From Acinetobacter nosocomialis (lineage in GTDB: Bacteria; Pseudomonadota; Gammaproteobacteria; Pseudomonadales; Moraxellaceae), in assembly GCA_025736915.1 (NCBI GenBank), contig CP107049.1, positions 744,001-808,000 on the forward strand: 64,000 nt of DNA. Direction: 5' to 3'. Numbering within the stretch: the stretch's first letter is position 1; every line of letters begins with the position of its first letter. Below the pieces are notes generated by a model that was given only the letters and a program-made list of their open reading frames with translations, had not been told where the DNA came from and ran no database searches. The translations under genes were made by a program, and so were the position numbers. Shown one piece after another: positions 31,975 to 40,352 of this stretch.

Positions 31975-32366
31975 CCCACCAATTGCTCAATTTTTTTTAA
32001 TGCCAAACCTGACTTAACTTGCTCAGTACTGAACCGTAAAACCGTATAACCCATCGCTGCTGCTTCGTTGTATTTCTCCATATCTCCTAAATAGCCTTTA
32101 CCTCTTGTATGACGACCTCCGCTCCAGATACCACCCTCAACTTCAACTAAAATCTTTGTACCTGTAATAAAAAAATCTGCTCTCCACTTACGTGTTGGAT
32201 GGAATTTGTATTCCTGTTCAAACTTGATCTTGCATGCGTTTAAATGTGTTGCCAATGCCATTTCGCCTTCACTCGGCTGCCTGGTACCTTGCTTTGCTGA
32301 ACGGCGCTTTTTATTTTTCTGAATAGGAAATAGTTCACGATATTCAGCAAGGCTTATTGATGACAT
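31971..32366 (-). CDS. DUF559/VSR-like endonuclease
   Basis: A 131-residue protein with a PD-(D/E)XK-type core: KWRADFFITGTKILVEVEGGIW, with Asp in RADFF and Glu-x-Glu in VEVEGG, then YNEAAAMGYTVLRFS. The start at ATG 32366 overlaps the previous stop by one base (TGATG). In phages such nucleases may resolve recombination junctions in place of RusA. It lies just before the Q-like gene, where Holliday resolvases usually occur. Confidence 0.72.
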   Translation of the reverse strand: MSSISLAEYRELFPIQKNKKRRSAKQGTRQPSEGEMALATHLNACKIKFEQEYKFHPTRKWRADFFITGTKILVEVEGGIWSGGRHTRGKGYLGDMEKYNEAAAMGYTVLRFSTEQVKSGLALKKIEQLVG

Positions 32367-32542
32367 CAAATACCATCCTTTTGGAAATCAAAGTGGCAAT
32401 CAGACCAAATATCTTTTACTTTTTTCACGTTTGTATATTTAGTCCATCCGAACTTAAGCTCTTGATTATGTTGTTTGTCCATTTGGTCCACTACTACAAA
32501 CACACCATGGTTAACTACAGTTATTCTTTTAAACTCACTCAT
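32366..32542 (-). CDS. Small hypothetical protein
   Basis: A 58-residue protein starting MSEFKRITVVNHGVFVVVDQ at ATG 32542, overlapping the preceding gene by eight bases. Coupled overlaps on both sides support that it is expressed. No family is recognised. Confidence 0.55.
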   Translation of the reverse strand: MSEFKRITVVNHGVFVVVDQMDKQHNQELKFGWTKYTNVKKVKDIWSDCHFDFQKDGI

Positions 32543-32774
32543 GGCTGGCTCCTTCCACAAATATCGGCTTTGGTATTAATGCCCAATGTGTAACCTCACT
32601 AATCGCAATATCGCAATCATTCCCAGTTAAGAACATTTCAACCTCAAGGCTTCCCCAAAAAACTCTTCTTGCAATATGGGTTATATGAGTAGACTCAACC
32701 TTTTGAGCGATATAAACGTTCTGATTAAGAAGAGGTTTTCTATCTTTAATATCAATCCACTTAATCTCACTCAT
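32535..32774 (-). CDS. DUF551-like small protein
   Basis: A 79-residue protein. MSEIKWIDIKDRKPLLNQNVYIA at the start and VTHWALIPKPI near the end match the DUF551 pattern (W..V..R.P....V...THW.PLP.P), common in phage early operons. The function is unknown. It overlaps both neighbours by eight bases. Confidence 0.7.
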   Translation of the reverse strand: MSEIKWIDIKDRKPLLNQNVYIAQKVESTHITHIARRVFWGSLEVEMFLTGNDCDIAISEVTHWALIPKPIFVEGASHE

Positions 32775-33144
32775 CCCCGCCTCCGTATATTGATTCGTGG
32801 TCGCGGATGGCTTGTTCTACTTTATGGATATAGACATCAGCTAAGCCGTCTTCGATTGGAACTGAGACAAGTAAGAATCCATTAAAATCAGCCATCTTCA
32901 CTTTGGACTTTGCTGTCGCAATGCTGCCAAACAAGTTGATTAGCTCAACTGAATCCACCAGACGCTTGAGGTCTTTCAAATTGATTGTGTGAATTGAATC
33001 GTTATTACTTGAATAACTACGGAACATTCTTATTTTTCCAATTTGAAATTCATGACAGTAATACTCAGCATTATCAGGCGCCCCCTTGAGTACTTCTGTT
33101 GCGCTCTTAAAACCAAATTTTTGAATAAATTGAAAAGCATTCAT
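32767..33144 (-). CDS. Hypothetical early protein
   Basis: A 125-residue protein (MNAFQFIQKFGFKSATEVLKGAPDNAEYY) that I do not recognise. It has a LKDLKRLVDSVELI helix and a beta-rich end. Four- and eight-base overlaps place it firmly in the replication operon. Confidence 0.6.
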   Translation of the reverse strand: MNAFQFIQKFGFKSATEVLKGAPDNAEYYCHEFQIGKIRMFRSYSSNNDSIHTINLKDLKRLVDSVELINLFGSIATAKSKVKMADFNGFLLVSVPIEDGLADVYIHKVEQAIRDHESIYGGGDE

Positions 33145-33890
33145 ACATTCGCCCCATCAATTAACTTAAGAATATTTCTTGGAATAGGCATTCCTTCTCG
33201 GCGGCACATCTCTACATATTCATGTGGATTGTCAAAAGGATCTGGCCCTAACTCTTGTTTCAGTTCTGGCTCTTTTTCTTTTGCCTGTAGCTTTTGTACT
33301 GGTGCAGGTTTACGCCCATTGATTTTTAAGCGGTCCATTAGCGATTTAAGATGCTTTTGTGCTTCGTCATTGCTTACTGGTGCGTGTTCAGGCTCTTTGT
33401 GCTCTAGTTGTAGCGGCGGTGTGTAAAATTCCTGCTGACGGCCTTTTAATTGCGCTTTAGCAACCATTACGTTGTAGGTACCAAAGAAATTATCTTGAGC
33501 AGCTCTCATTTGACCCGCTTCGATCAAATACATAACTTCGTCTAAGGCATACTTTGTGATTTGAGTTATTACCACCGTACGATCTGTTGTGAACTTACAA
33601 GCACGTGACCAAGCTTCCTCAGGAGACATCCAGGTTTCACCGATACACCAAGTGCGGAACTCAGCAAATGAAGGCATAAAACGACCACCTGCAGTAAGTA
33701 AGCGAGCAAGTGCATTGTTAAATTGGTTTTGGTGCACACCTACAAGAGTTTTAAGTGCTATCTGCTCTACTACTGACAGAGGAATTGCACTTTCACCAGT
33801 AACAGGAAATTGTTTATTGAACTGAGCAGCGTAAACGGTGCGAAGAGATGCGATTAATTGACGAACTTCGTTCAAGGTAATCTCATGCAT
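33141..33890 (-). CDS. Replication protein P-like (helicase loader)
   Basis: A 249-residue protein of the phage replication P type: IASLRTVYAAQFNKQFP, LKTLVGVHQNQFNNALARLL and GGRFMPSFAEFRTWC followed by EEAWSRAC are the family pattern. P proteins bring host DnaB helicase to the origin. The C-terminal third is basic and disordered. It follows the DUF1376 protein with an eight-base overlap, the usual O-P style pair. Confidence 0.78.
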   Translation of the reverse strand: MHEITLNEVRQLIASLRTVYAAQFNKQFPVTGESAIPLSVVEQIALKTLVGVHQNQFNNALARLLTAGGRFMPSFAEFRTWCIGETWMSPEEAWSRACKFTTDRTVVITQITKYALDEVMYLIEAGQMRAAQDNFFGTYNVMVAKAQLKGRQQEFYTPPLQLEHKEPEHAPVSNDEAQKHLKSLMDRLKINGRKPAPVQKLQAKEKEPELKQELGPDPFDNPHEYVEMCRREGMPIPRNILKLIDGANV

Positions 33891-34812
33891 GACCTACCTC
33901 CTCAATCATTGGAAACTTTTTTGCTGGGGTTACATCCACAATTTGAGACTCGTTTTGTTCTTCAAAAAGATTTGCGAAGTAACCAGGCTCTTGTGGTTTA
34001 TGACATGCTGTTGAGATTTGCTCTTGCTTCTTGCGGTTAGATGCAATCTGTTTTTCGTTGTTTTGAACCCAAGAGAACCACTTAACTAGCCAGATGCTTG
34101 GTGTGTTCACAGAACTAGATTCGTTTGCAAAGTACCAGTCACCAAAGTTTTGAATCATGGTTCTTAAATCGATTTCAGGTACTGAAACAAATCTCTGTTG
34201 AGCAAGTGAAATGAAATCGTATTGAAACTCGTTGTATTCAGAAACGAATTCACGCATTGAGTAACGCTTGAAATCATCTTTGTGATATTGAGCAAATTGA
34301 ATTGGAAGTAATTGCGAATTTTCTTCACGCGCATTACTACCACTATCAATATATTGGTTATCGGTTAACGGTTTATGGTTAAGGTTATTTTGGCTTTCAC
34401 TTTCAGAACCCAAAATTAACCCACTGGGTTTTTCTGGATTTTCAGTATTAACCGAAACGTTTTTATTTTGGTTTTCTTTTGGTTTTTCCTTACGTGGACG
34501 TCCACCTTTCTTACCATTTTCGCGATTTTTATCCCCTACTTTTTGATAAGCGGCAATTTCTGAATCACAACGCTTGTTGTGAAACCCGTCTTCCTCTTCA
34601 ATAAAAAACTCTTGCAGCACAATTAATACCGCTTCTCTTTCTTCTTGGGTATTTGCACGTAACCTACGAAAAACCGACTGGGTTTCTTTGGGTAATGGTT
34701 TTTCATTCAAATAATAGAAATCAAGAGCTCGTCTATAAAAGCACTCCTCAACTGGGCTCAGGTGTGCTGTATCAACCATAAAGTCGCTAATGTGATGTAA
34801 ATATTTATACAT
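33883..34812 (-). CDS. DUF1376 domain replication initiator-like protein
   Basis: A 309-residue protein. The ATG at 34812 (MYKYLHHISDFMVDTAHLSPVEECFYRRALDFYY) has a strong GGAGG upstream and starts the DUF1376 domain; a longer frame inside the methylase gene is unlikely. The domain ends near residue 95, then a basic linker (KNRENGKKGGRPRKEK) and a variable C-terminal part. The family is found in phage replication modules as an O-like initiator. It overlaps dam by eight bases. Confidence 0.8.
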   Translation of the reverse strand: MYKYLHHISDFMVDTAHLSPVEECFYRRALDFYYLNEKPLPKETQSVFRRLRANTQEEREAVLIVLQEFFIEEEDGFHNKRCDSEIAAYQKVGDKNRENGKKGGRPRKEKPKENQNKNVSVNTENPEKPSGLILGSESESQNNLNHKPLTDNQYIDSGSNAREENSQLLPIQFAQYHKDDFKRYSMREFVSEYNEFQYDFISLAQQRFVSVPEIDLRTMIQNFGDWYFANESSSVNTPSIWLVKWFSWVQNNEKQIASNRKKQEQISTACHKPQEPGYFANLFEEQNESQIVDVTPAKKFPMIEEVGHA

Positions 34813-35650
34813 GGATGCCTCCAAATAAATCTTGGTGTTGTGCATTTGGAGAAATCCAAAGGCATTCAGTGCGGGTATCTGTGCCACGACCTGATGAAAT
34901 ACGTGCCTTTGTATCTACACGTTTCCATTTGGCTAAATAGTCGTTGTAAATTTCACTTGGATAACCAGAAACAATGACTTTGCCTTCTAGCTCGAGTAAA
35001 ACTTCTAAGAGTTCTTCATGGTCGTGATCAGACATTTCATGACGATAAACACGACCAGTCTTTGCGCCTGAGTAACGTGTGTCATGTACATAAGGTGGAT
35101 CTACATAGTGAAGGGTTTCAGAATCATCATGATCTTGAAGCACCTGAATAGCAGGACGATTCTCAATAAGAACACCAGATAATCTCTGGCCAACGATTGC
35201 TAAATGATTTGGATAAGTCACCCATAATGATTGGGCTGTGCCATAAGCCCTTTTTGTATCAATCCTGAACCCTGTAATTCCTTTGGAAGCACCTGCAGAG
35301 CCAAAACCCATTTGTGCGCGAATAATTAAACGGCGTGCCTTTTCAATTGAATCTTCGCAAGGCTCCCAAGCTTCTTGAAAGTCATCTCTTGAATAAGGAG
35401 TAAAAACCAGTTGTTCGATTAATTTATTTCGATTGTCTTCATTTCTTAAAACACGAAATAGATTTACGATCTCGCCATCGAGGTCGTTATAAACTTCTGC
35501 ATAAGCTCGTGGCTTTTGGAGTAAAACTCCAGCCGCTCCCCCAAATGCTTCTGTATAGCAAGTATGGCTTGGAAAATGGCTTAAGACCCATGGTGCTAAG
35601 CGGAACTTACCACCGTGATAGCGGATTAAAGGATGAGACATCGTAGTCAT
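34805..35650 (-). CDS. Phage DNA adenine methylase (D12 class, Dam-like)
   Basis: A 281-residue N6-adenine methyltransferase. IRYHGGKFRLAPWVLSHFP and EAFGGAAGVLL form the AdoMet site, YNDLDGE is the second ligand motif and DPPY (residues 184-187) the catalytic motif IV. It probably protects phage DNA from restriction or marks replicated DNA. The start codon overlaps the upstream stop (ATGA). Specificity cannot be read from sequence, though GATC is usual for this family. Confidence 0.9.
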   Translation of the reverse strand: MTTMSHPLIRYHGGKFRLAPWVLSHFPSHTCYTEAFGGAAGVLLQKPRAYAEVYNDLDGEIVNLFRVLRNEDNRNKLIEQLVFTPYSRDDFQEAWEPCEDSIEKARRLIIRAQMGFGSAGASKGITGFRIDTKRAYGTAQSLWVTYPNHLAIVGQRLSGVLIENRPAIQVLQDHDDSETLHYVDPPYVHDTRYSGAKTGRVYRHEMSDHDHEELLEVLLELEGKVIVSGYPSEIYNDYLAKWKRVDTKARISSGRGTDTRTECLWISPNAQHQDLFGGIHV

Positions 35651-35940
35651 GCTTCACCGCCTTCTTTAATCTGAATATAAGTATTACCCAAGAAACGGAT
35701 CCGACCAGCACGGCCAAGGCTTTTGATAACGTCTTCAGCCTGCATATACGTCATACGATGCTGACGGACTAAAACGTCTTTGAAGTCATCACGCTTAACA
35801 GCCGCATTTTTAGTGTCAGCCTTAATGCGTTCTAAATTCTCTTCACACTTTTTGATTAATGTATTAAGAGTATTTAAAGCCGGTTCATACCAGCTCTGGA
35901 TTATTTGCTGTTGATTTGATACATTAGTTTGCATATTCAT
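35647..35940 (-). CDS. Hypothetical early protein
   Basis: A 97-residue protein (QSWYEPALNTLNTLIKKCEENLERI) with a helical first half and a C-terminal part (RQHRMTYMQAEDVIKSLGRAGRIRFLG) that resembles a small winged-helix. No family is recognised. It is coupled to dam downstream. Confidence 0.6.
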   Translation of the reverse strand: MNMQTNVSNQQQIIQSWYEPALNTLNTLIKKCEENLERIKADTKNAAVKRDDFKDVLVRQHRMTYMQAEDVIKSLGRAGRIRFLGNTYIQIKEGGEA

Positions 35941-35981
35941 TGGTTCCTAAATTGATGAATTAAGAAGCCTGATCTAGTACA

Positions 35982-36254
35982 TCAGGCTTTTTTATTTCCA
36001 ATTTCTGCAAAGCCCTCTACTTCCCTAAGCTTCACAGTATTTCCATTGCCTTGCCCAACATTCCCTGTTAATCCCAAGCGCGTCATTTTTTCTGCTGCTA
36101 CAGTTACGGTATGCCATTCACCCATAATCATTTTTTCTAGGAGCACGCTACCTTGCGCAGCAATATCGTTCCCTTCCAATTCAGCAAGAACTACCAATCT
36201 GCTATGCATGTCCTGATCGATACGAATATGAATAGATTTCTTTTCAAGGCTCAT
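35982..36254 (-). CDS. Putative ribbon-helix-helix regulator
   Basis: A 90-residue protein starting MSLEKKSIHIRIDQDMHSRLVVLAELEGND at ATG 36254. The beta strand followed by two helices is the Arc/MetJ pattern. It directly follows cro, where lambdoid phages encode CII-type regulators, so it may be a second transcription factor of the switch. A hairpin straddles its stop codon. Confidence 0.62.
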   Translation of the reverse strand: MSLEKKSIHIRIDQDMHSRLVVLAELEGNDIAAQGSVLLEKMIMGEWHTVTVAAEKMTRLGLTGNVGQGNGNTVKLREVEGFAEIGNKKA

Positions 36255-36264
36255 AAGCTTTTCT

Positions 36265-36459
36265 CTAAGCAACTGAAGTCTTCTTCTCTTCAGTCTGTTG
36301 GGTTAAAAATATTTCTGGAAATTTCAATTTTTCTTTTGCTGGAATTCCACGAACAGTCCAGTTTTGAACGCGGTGAGAGCGGTAATTCAACTTGCGAGCC
36401 AATTCAGTAGCGCCGCCATATTCAGCAATGATTTTTTTATCTTCTTGAAGTGATGTCAT
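36265..36459 (-). CDS. Cro-like repressor
   Basis: A 64-residue helix-turn-helix protein (DKKIIAEYGGATELARKLNYRSHRVQNWTVRGIPAKEKLKFP). The GGATELARKL..VQNW..RGIP pattern is that of Cro/YdaS proteins. ATG 36459 follows AGGGCATTGTTT. It is the first gene of the leftward early operon, divergent from the repressor, with three operator copies between them. Confidence 0.8.
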   Translation of the reverse strand: MTSLQEDKKIIAEYGGATELARKLNYRSHRVQNWTVRGIPAKEKLKFPEIFLTQQTEEKKTSVA

Positions 36460-36471
36460 AAACAATGCCCT

Positions 36472-36533
36472 AAAACAAAATGTTTCATAAATACTAAAAC
36501 ATTTTGTTTTATTCGGTCAATCACTTTGTTTCA
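36472..36533. promoter_or_regulatory. Right operator cluster and cro promoter
   Basis: Three copies of a 17-base operator lie between cro and the repressor gene: TAAAACAAAATGTTTCA (36471-36487), TAAAACATTTTGTTTTA (36495-36511, perfect arms) and a weaker TCAATCACTTTGTTTCA (36517-36533). Centres are 24 and 22 bases apart. The leftward promoter has TTGACC (complement at 36515-36520) and TAGTAT (complement at 36491-36496), with the central operator in its spacer. Confidence 0.78.
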
Positions 36534-36588
36534 CACAGATTGTTTTTATTCTGAGAAAATTTTAATAATTGTTTTAGGTTGTTTTGTT

Positions 36589-37284
36589 ATGAGTGATAAA
36601 GAGCTACACCCTACTATGCAGCGCATTTATGATGAAACAGGTTTAAATGCCAATTCATTAGCTTCGCTTTTAGATGTAGATTCTCAGAAAGTATATAACT
36701 GGGATAAGCGAGGAATTTCCAAACAAGGTGGATTGCAAGTCGCTCAAAAATTGAAATTAGACTATGCATGGATCCTAACAGGCGAAGGTCAGCCAAAAAT
36801 TGAAAAACTTTATAATGAAAAAAGTTTTAATGTTTCTCCAAGAATTGGAGGATGGGTTCCAGTGAAGTCATATTCAAAGATGGGGTATGACGGTTATTAC
36901 ACTGAAATGGGCTATGGTGGGAATGGTGGAGATGGTTATGTACCATCACTCACAGCGGGTCTTAATGCATATGCAGTTAAAGGAACAGGTGATTCAATGT
37001 ATCCCGCCATTCGTAATGGTTGGTACATTGTTTGCGATCCAGATGCCGCCCCAACACCAACGGAATTTGTTGAAGTTCAGCTAAAGGATGGACGTAGAAC
37101 AGTAAAAGAGTTTATTGGTATAGTTAATGATGTTTTACATCTTTTAGCGGTGAATGGTGAAAAGCGAACGACTTTCGAAATGGATGAAGTTGAAGCAATT
37201 GTTGCTGTAACAGACATTGTTCCACCTAGCCGCCATGTTCAGGATTATCCAACAATACCATTACAAGATATTCATTACGATTAG
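36589..37284 (+). CDS. CI-type prophage repressor (HTH plus S24 peptidase domain)
   Basis: A 231-residue repressor. ATG 36589 starts MSDKELHPTMQRIYDETGL. A helix-turn-helix lies at about residues 18-60 (ANSLASLLDVDSQKVYNWDKRGISKQGG). The C-terminal LexA-like domain has Ser136 (GTGDSMYP) and Lys173 (RTVKEF), 37 apart as in lambda CI. The bond 38 residues before the Ser, where Ala-Gly or Cys-Gly is expected, is Met98-Gly99. Induction may thus be slow, or use an antirepressor. It keeps lysogeny by binding the two operator clusters. Confidence 0.88.
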   Translation: MSDKELHPTMQRIYDETGLNANSLASLLDVDSQKVYNWDKRGISKQGGLQVAQKLKLDYAWILTGEGQPKIEKLYNEKSFNVSPRIGGWVPVKSYSKMGYDGYYTEMGYGGNGGDGYVPSLTAGLNAYAVKGTGDSMYPAIRNGWYIVCDPDAAPTPTEFVEVQLKDGRRTVKEFIGIVNDVLHLLAVNGEKRTTFEMDEVEAIVAVTDIVPPSRHVQDYPTIPLQDIHYD

Positions 37285-37298
37285 ATAGAAAGTTATCG

Positions 37299-37323
37299 AA
37301 GCCGCCTTAGGGCGGTTTTTTTG
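37299..37323 (+). terminator. Intrinsic terminator after the repressor
   Basis: GCCGCC, loop TTAG, GGCGGT and seven T directly follow the repressor stop codon. Confidence 0.85.
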
Positions 37324-37336
37324 TGCCTGCCGAAAA

Positions 37337-37412
37337 TAACACATTTTGTTTTAAAAATATCTTGACCAAATAAAACATAGTGTTTTATATTTTAATAACA
37401 CATTTTGTTTTA
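37337..37412. promoter_or_regulatory. Left operator cluster and rightward early promoter
   Basis: Three further operator copies: TAACACATTTTGTTTTA at 37337-37353 and again at 37396-37412, and TAAAACATAGTGTTTTA at 37371-37387 with perfect arms. The rightward promoter TTGACC (37362-37367) with TATATT (37386-37391) spans the middle copy. The layout repeats that of the cro promoter, including TTGACC one base from AATAAAACA. Confidence 0.8.
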
Positions 37413-37473
37413 CCAAATAAAAAAGCACATCGACCGCTAAATCTAATGTGCTTTTGCAAACTGCGAGATAAGT

Positions 37474-37662
37474 ATGAAACAAAACACTATCCATAGTCAA
37501 ACGACTGCACGCTTATATCAACACCCGACTGTTGAAGAACAGCGCCCAACTCGTTTTGCCACCATCAAGGCCAACGCAATCGACTTTATAAAGTTTATTG
37601 TCCTCTCATTCTTCCTTTGGGTAATTGCTGTAACTGCAGCATCTTGGATGATGGGAGGCTGA
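37474..37662 (+). CDS. Small membrane protein, first gene of the rightward early operon
   Basis: A 62-residue protein with one predicted membrane helix near the C-terminus (FIKFIVLSFFLWVIAVTAASWMMGG). It is first after the early promoter. I do not recognise the family; the position is that of early host-takeover or exclusion genes. Confidence 0.6.
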   Translation: MKQNTIHSQTTARLYQHPTVEEQRPTRFATIKANAIDFIKFIVLSFFLWVIAVTAASWMMGG

Positions 37663-37664
37663 AC

Positions 37665-37925
37665 ATGTCTAATTCTTCTCTAAATCTTTCAGACCGCCAA
37701 AAGGCTGTTTTAGAAACTGTTATCGAAATCAATAAAGAAGGTCAACAACCTTACACATGGCAAGTTGCACGTCGCATGGGAACAAAAGGTCACCAAATTA
37801 CTGAAAAACAGTGTGGCTATGATCTAAGTGTGATTATTCGCACAAAAGGTTCAGGGGTATTTTCTGTCAAGTTTGATAGCAATCCTAAAGTTTGGATCTA
37901 TGAAGAACCTAAGGGAGCAGCTTGA
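37665..37925 (+). CDS. Hypothetical early protein
   Basis: An 86-residue protein starting at ATG 37665 (MSNSSLNLSDRQKAVLETVIEIN), two bases after the previous stop. The sequence LSDRQKAVLETVIEI..YTWQVARRMG reads like a winged-helix DNA-binding fold. No family is assigned. Confidence 0.6.
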   Translation: MSNSSLNLSDRQKAVLETVIEINKEGQQPYTWQVARRMGTKGHQITEKQCGYDLSVIIRTKGSGVFSVKFDSNPKVWIYEEPKGAA

Positions 37926-37927
37926 AC

Positions 37928-38251
37928 ATGGCTATCTTCAAAAAACACCCTGACGGTTATAAGTCTTTCTTAGGCCGAGACAATACAGGCCTCTACTCTG
38001 TCCGTATTGGCTGGGTGGTATACGCATCTAATGCAAACGGCTCAGTTCTTTACAAAGTTAAAGATGGAGTTAAGACACCTTTAGATGTGGCCAAGTTCCA
38101 ATCTGAATATCCGAAAGTTTGGGAAGTATTAACTCAAGAGATCAGCTTTCAACGCAAAAAGAAGCTGGCAATCGATTTGGGTAACTCTCACATCTCATCT
38201 ATTGACCGCAAAGCTTATAAAACCAAGCGCGGCTTCACTGGCTCAAGATAA
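37928..38251 (+). CDS. Hypothetical early protein
   Basis: A 107-residue basic protein (MAIFKKHPDGYKSFLGRDNTGLYSVRIG) starting at ATG 37928. It is conserved-looking phage early sequence with no motif I can name. It sits between a putative winged-helix protein and the recombinase. Confidence 0.58.
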   Translation: MAIFKKHPDGYKSFLGRDNTGLYSVRIGWVVYASNANGSVLYKVKDGVKTPLDVAKFQSEYPKVWEVLTQEISFQRKKKLAIDLGNSHISSIDRKAYKTKRGFTGSR

Positions 38252-38262
38252 GGATAAGAAAA

Positions 38263-39384
38263 ATGGCTCTACCTATTATCACTGCTGACCAAACTTTATT
38301 GGTTCAAGCAATTATTGTGTACCTATACGCTGATCCGGGTTTAGGTAAATCTTCAATGGGCTTTACTGCGGAAAAAGCAATTTCATTCGACTTTGACCGT
38401 GGTGCTCACCGTACTGGTGAATTGCGGCGTGGTGCGGTCGTACAGGTTCAACAATGGAGCGATGTTGCAAACCTAACTCCTCAAGACTTGGCACCTTATA
38501 AAACCGTAGTCATAGATACCGTGGGCGCTATGCTTGAGTGCATTAAAACTCATCTCTTGCTTACTGCTAATAATCGTCAAAAAGATGGTTCTTTAAAGTT
38601 AAAAGCCCAAGGATTAGCGAACCAAACATTTAAACAATACATCAATACTTTGATCAGTTTGGGTAAGGATGTTGTTTTTATAGCTCATGCTTCTGAAGAT
38701 CAAAACGGCGATCAAATTATTTACCGACCAGATCTAGGCGGTAAGAACCGTAATGAACTTTACCGCATTGCAGACATCATGGGTTATCTAACCACTGTTA
38801 CTACTGGTGAAGGTAAAAATGCCCGTGTTATCAGCTTTAAACCGTCCCCTACACACCATGCGAAAAACTCAGGTGCCTTAGGCGGTGAAACTGGTGAAGT
38901 ATGGGTACCAGATCTAAAAGCTCACCCTACATTCTTGGCTGACCTCATCAACCAAGCCAAGGACCACATCAACACATTAACACCAGCACAACTTGCAGCA
39001 GCTAAAGCTCAAGAAGAGTTAGTGAACTGGAAACAAAGTTGTGAAGAAGCTGAGCATGCTGGTGATCTTAACCAATTAACTGAATCGCTTGATAAAGAGC
39101 ACATGTACTACCAGAACATGCGCCAAGCAATGCTTTTGCGAGCTAAAACTTTGAACTGCACATTCGATAAGGAACGCAATTCTTGGATTAGCCCTCCTGA
39201 ATTTAACGGCATTTCAGACGAACAAAGAGATGAACTTCAGAATTTTATTGCTGAACGCGGCCTCGATGTAAAAACCGTATGTGAGCATTTCGGAATTGAT
39301 GCCCTTATTCAAATTGAAGCTGCAAAGCTACCAGCAGTGAAACAAGAAATTGAAACATTAGCTAAAAATGGGATGACAGCATGA
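38263..39384 (+). CDS. RecA-like ATPase, Sak4-type phage recombinase
   Basis: A 373-residue protein. Walker A is DPGLGKSS (24-31) and Walker B TVVID (81-85). The domain ends near residue 215, and a helical C-terminal extension follows. This is the AAA_24/Sak4 layout, a short RecA-like recombinase that phages use for single-strand annealing or strand exchange with an SSB. It overlaps the next gene by four bases. No separate exonuclease or SSB gene is evident nearby. Confidence 0.8.
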   Translation: MALPIITADQTLLVQAIIVYLYADPGLGKSSMGFTAEKAISFDFDRGAHRTGELRRGAVVQVQQWSDVANLTPQDLAPYKTVVIDTVGAMLECIKTHLLLTANNRQKDGSLKLKAQGLANQTFKQYINTLISLGKDVVFIAHASEDQNGDQIIYRPDLGGKNRNELYRIADIMGYLTTVTTGEGKNARVISFKPSPTHHAKNSGALGGETGEVWVPDLKAHPTFLADLINQAKDHINTLTPAQLAAAKAQEELVNWKQSCEEAEHAGDLNQLTESLDKEHMYYQNMRQAMLLRAKTLNCTFDKERNSWISPPEFNGISDEQRDELQNFIAERGLDVKTVCEHFGIDALIQIEAAKLPAVKQEIETLAKNGMTA

Positions 39385-40352
39385 ATAATTTAATTACAGC
39401 AACTGAAGCTTTTGCAGCTCTTCAAAAAGGTAAAACGGTACTTTGTCGCCCAATTGGTGACATGTTGGACTTTACAGACTTAGATCAGTTCCCTGCTTCT
39501 GTATTTGGCAACCCAGGTTTTGAATTTTGTATCAAAGCCGAAATGATGGAGTTGGCAGGTATCCAATTTACAAAACCCTTAGCTACTCATGAAGTTGAGG
39601 ATGATCAAGAAATCTTTATTGTTATGCCAACTCGAATTGTGAAGGCTAAATTTAATCCTGAAAATTGCGAGATTTTTTATAGCGTAATGAATGGTTTTGC
39701 TCAGGCAGACGCAGAAAATGCAGTATTACAATTAAAAGCTTTAGGTGCGACATTTGGTCAAGCAATTGACTATGTGGAAGTTGAAGATGGTTTTAATGAC
39801 CATCCGAAGAAAAAACGGACTAAAAAAGAGCCACAAGTTAAAGCTGAAAAAACAGTTATTGATGAAACTGTAAAAGAAACTAGCAAGGCCCTTGAAAGTA
39901 AAATAGTTATAACTGAACAAACTAATGTCACTACTTCTGAGGATGCACTAGCTCCAGTAGCTAATAAACCTAAAGCAGATCCTGAATATCAAAAGACACT
40001 TGATACTCTTCTCCAGCGTGTGCGTGAGTCTAAAACACCTGCAGAAGTAAATGCTGTTTATCGTTACGCACGTACATGGACTGATGAACAAACAAAACCC
40101 CTTCTACTTGCTACTCATAAACGGTTAGAAGAATTGGCAAATATAAAGCCGGCAGAAGGTGAACCACCTTCACTAATGGTTCAGATCCAAAACGCACCTG
40201 ACCTTACAACATTGGATGCACTGGAAATAGATGTGGCTGCACGAGATCCACAGACTCAGCCAAGACTGATGGACTTTGTTAAAAAGCGTCGTTTTGAATT
40301 AGAAAATCCTCCATCAATTGAACCTGATTATTTACTGGGGGGATCATTCTAA
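39381..40352 (+). CDS. Hypothetical protein linked to the recombinase
   Basis: A 323-residue protein. Residues 1-135 (MNNLITATEAFAALQKGKTVLCRPIGD) look globular, then a basic, disordered KKKRTKKEPQVKAEK linker, and a helical C-terminal part. I do not recognise it. Coupling to the Sak4-type gene (ATGA) and to the next gene suggests a recombination accessory role. Confidence 0.6.
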   Translation: MNNLITATEAFAALQKGKTVLCRPIGDMLDFTDLDQFPASVFGNPGFEFCIKAEMMELAGIQFTKPLATHEVEDDQEIFIVMPTRIVKAKFNPENCEIFYSVMNGFAQADAENAVLQLKALGATFGQAIDYVEVEDGFNDHPKKKRTKKEPQVKAEKTVIDETVKETSKALESKIVITEQTNVTTSEDALAPVANKPKADPEYQKTLDTLLQRVRESKTPAEVNAVYRYARTWTDEQTKPLLLATHKRLEELANIKPAEGEPPSLMVQIQNAPDLTTLDALEIDVAARDPQTQPRLMDFVKKRRFELENPPSIEPDYLLGGSF

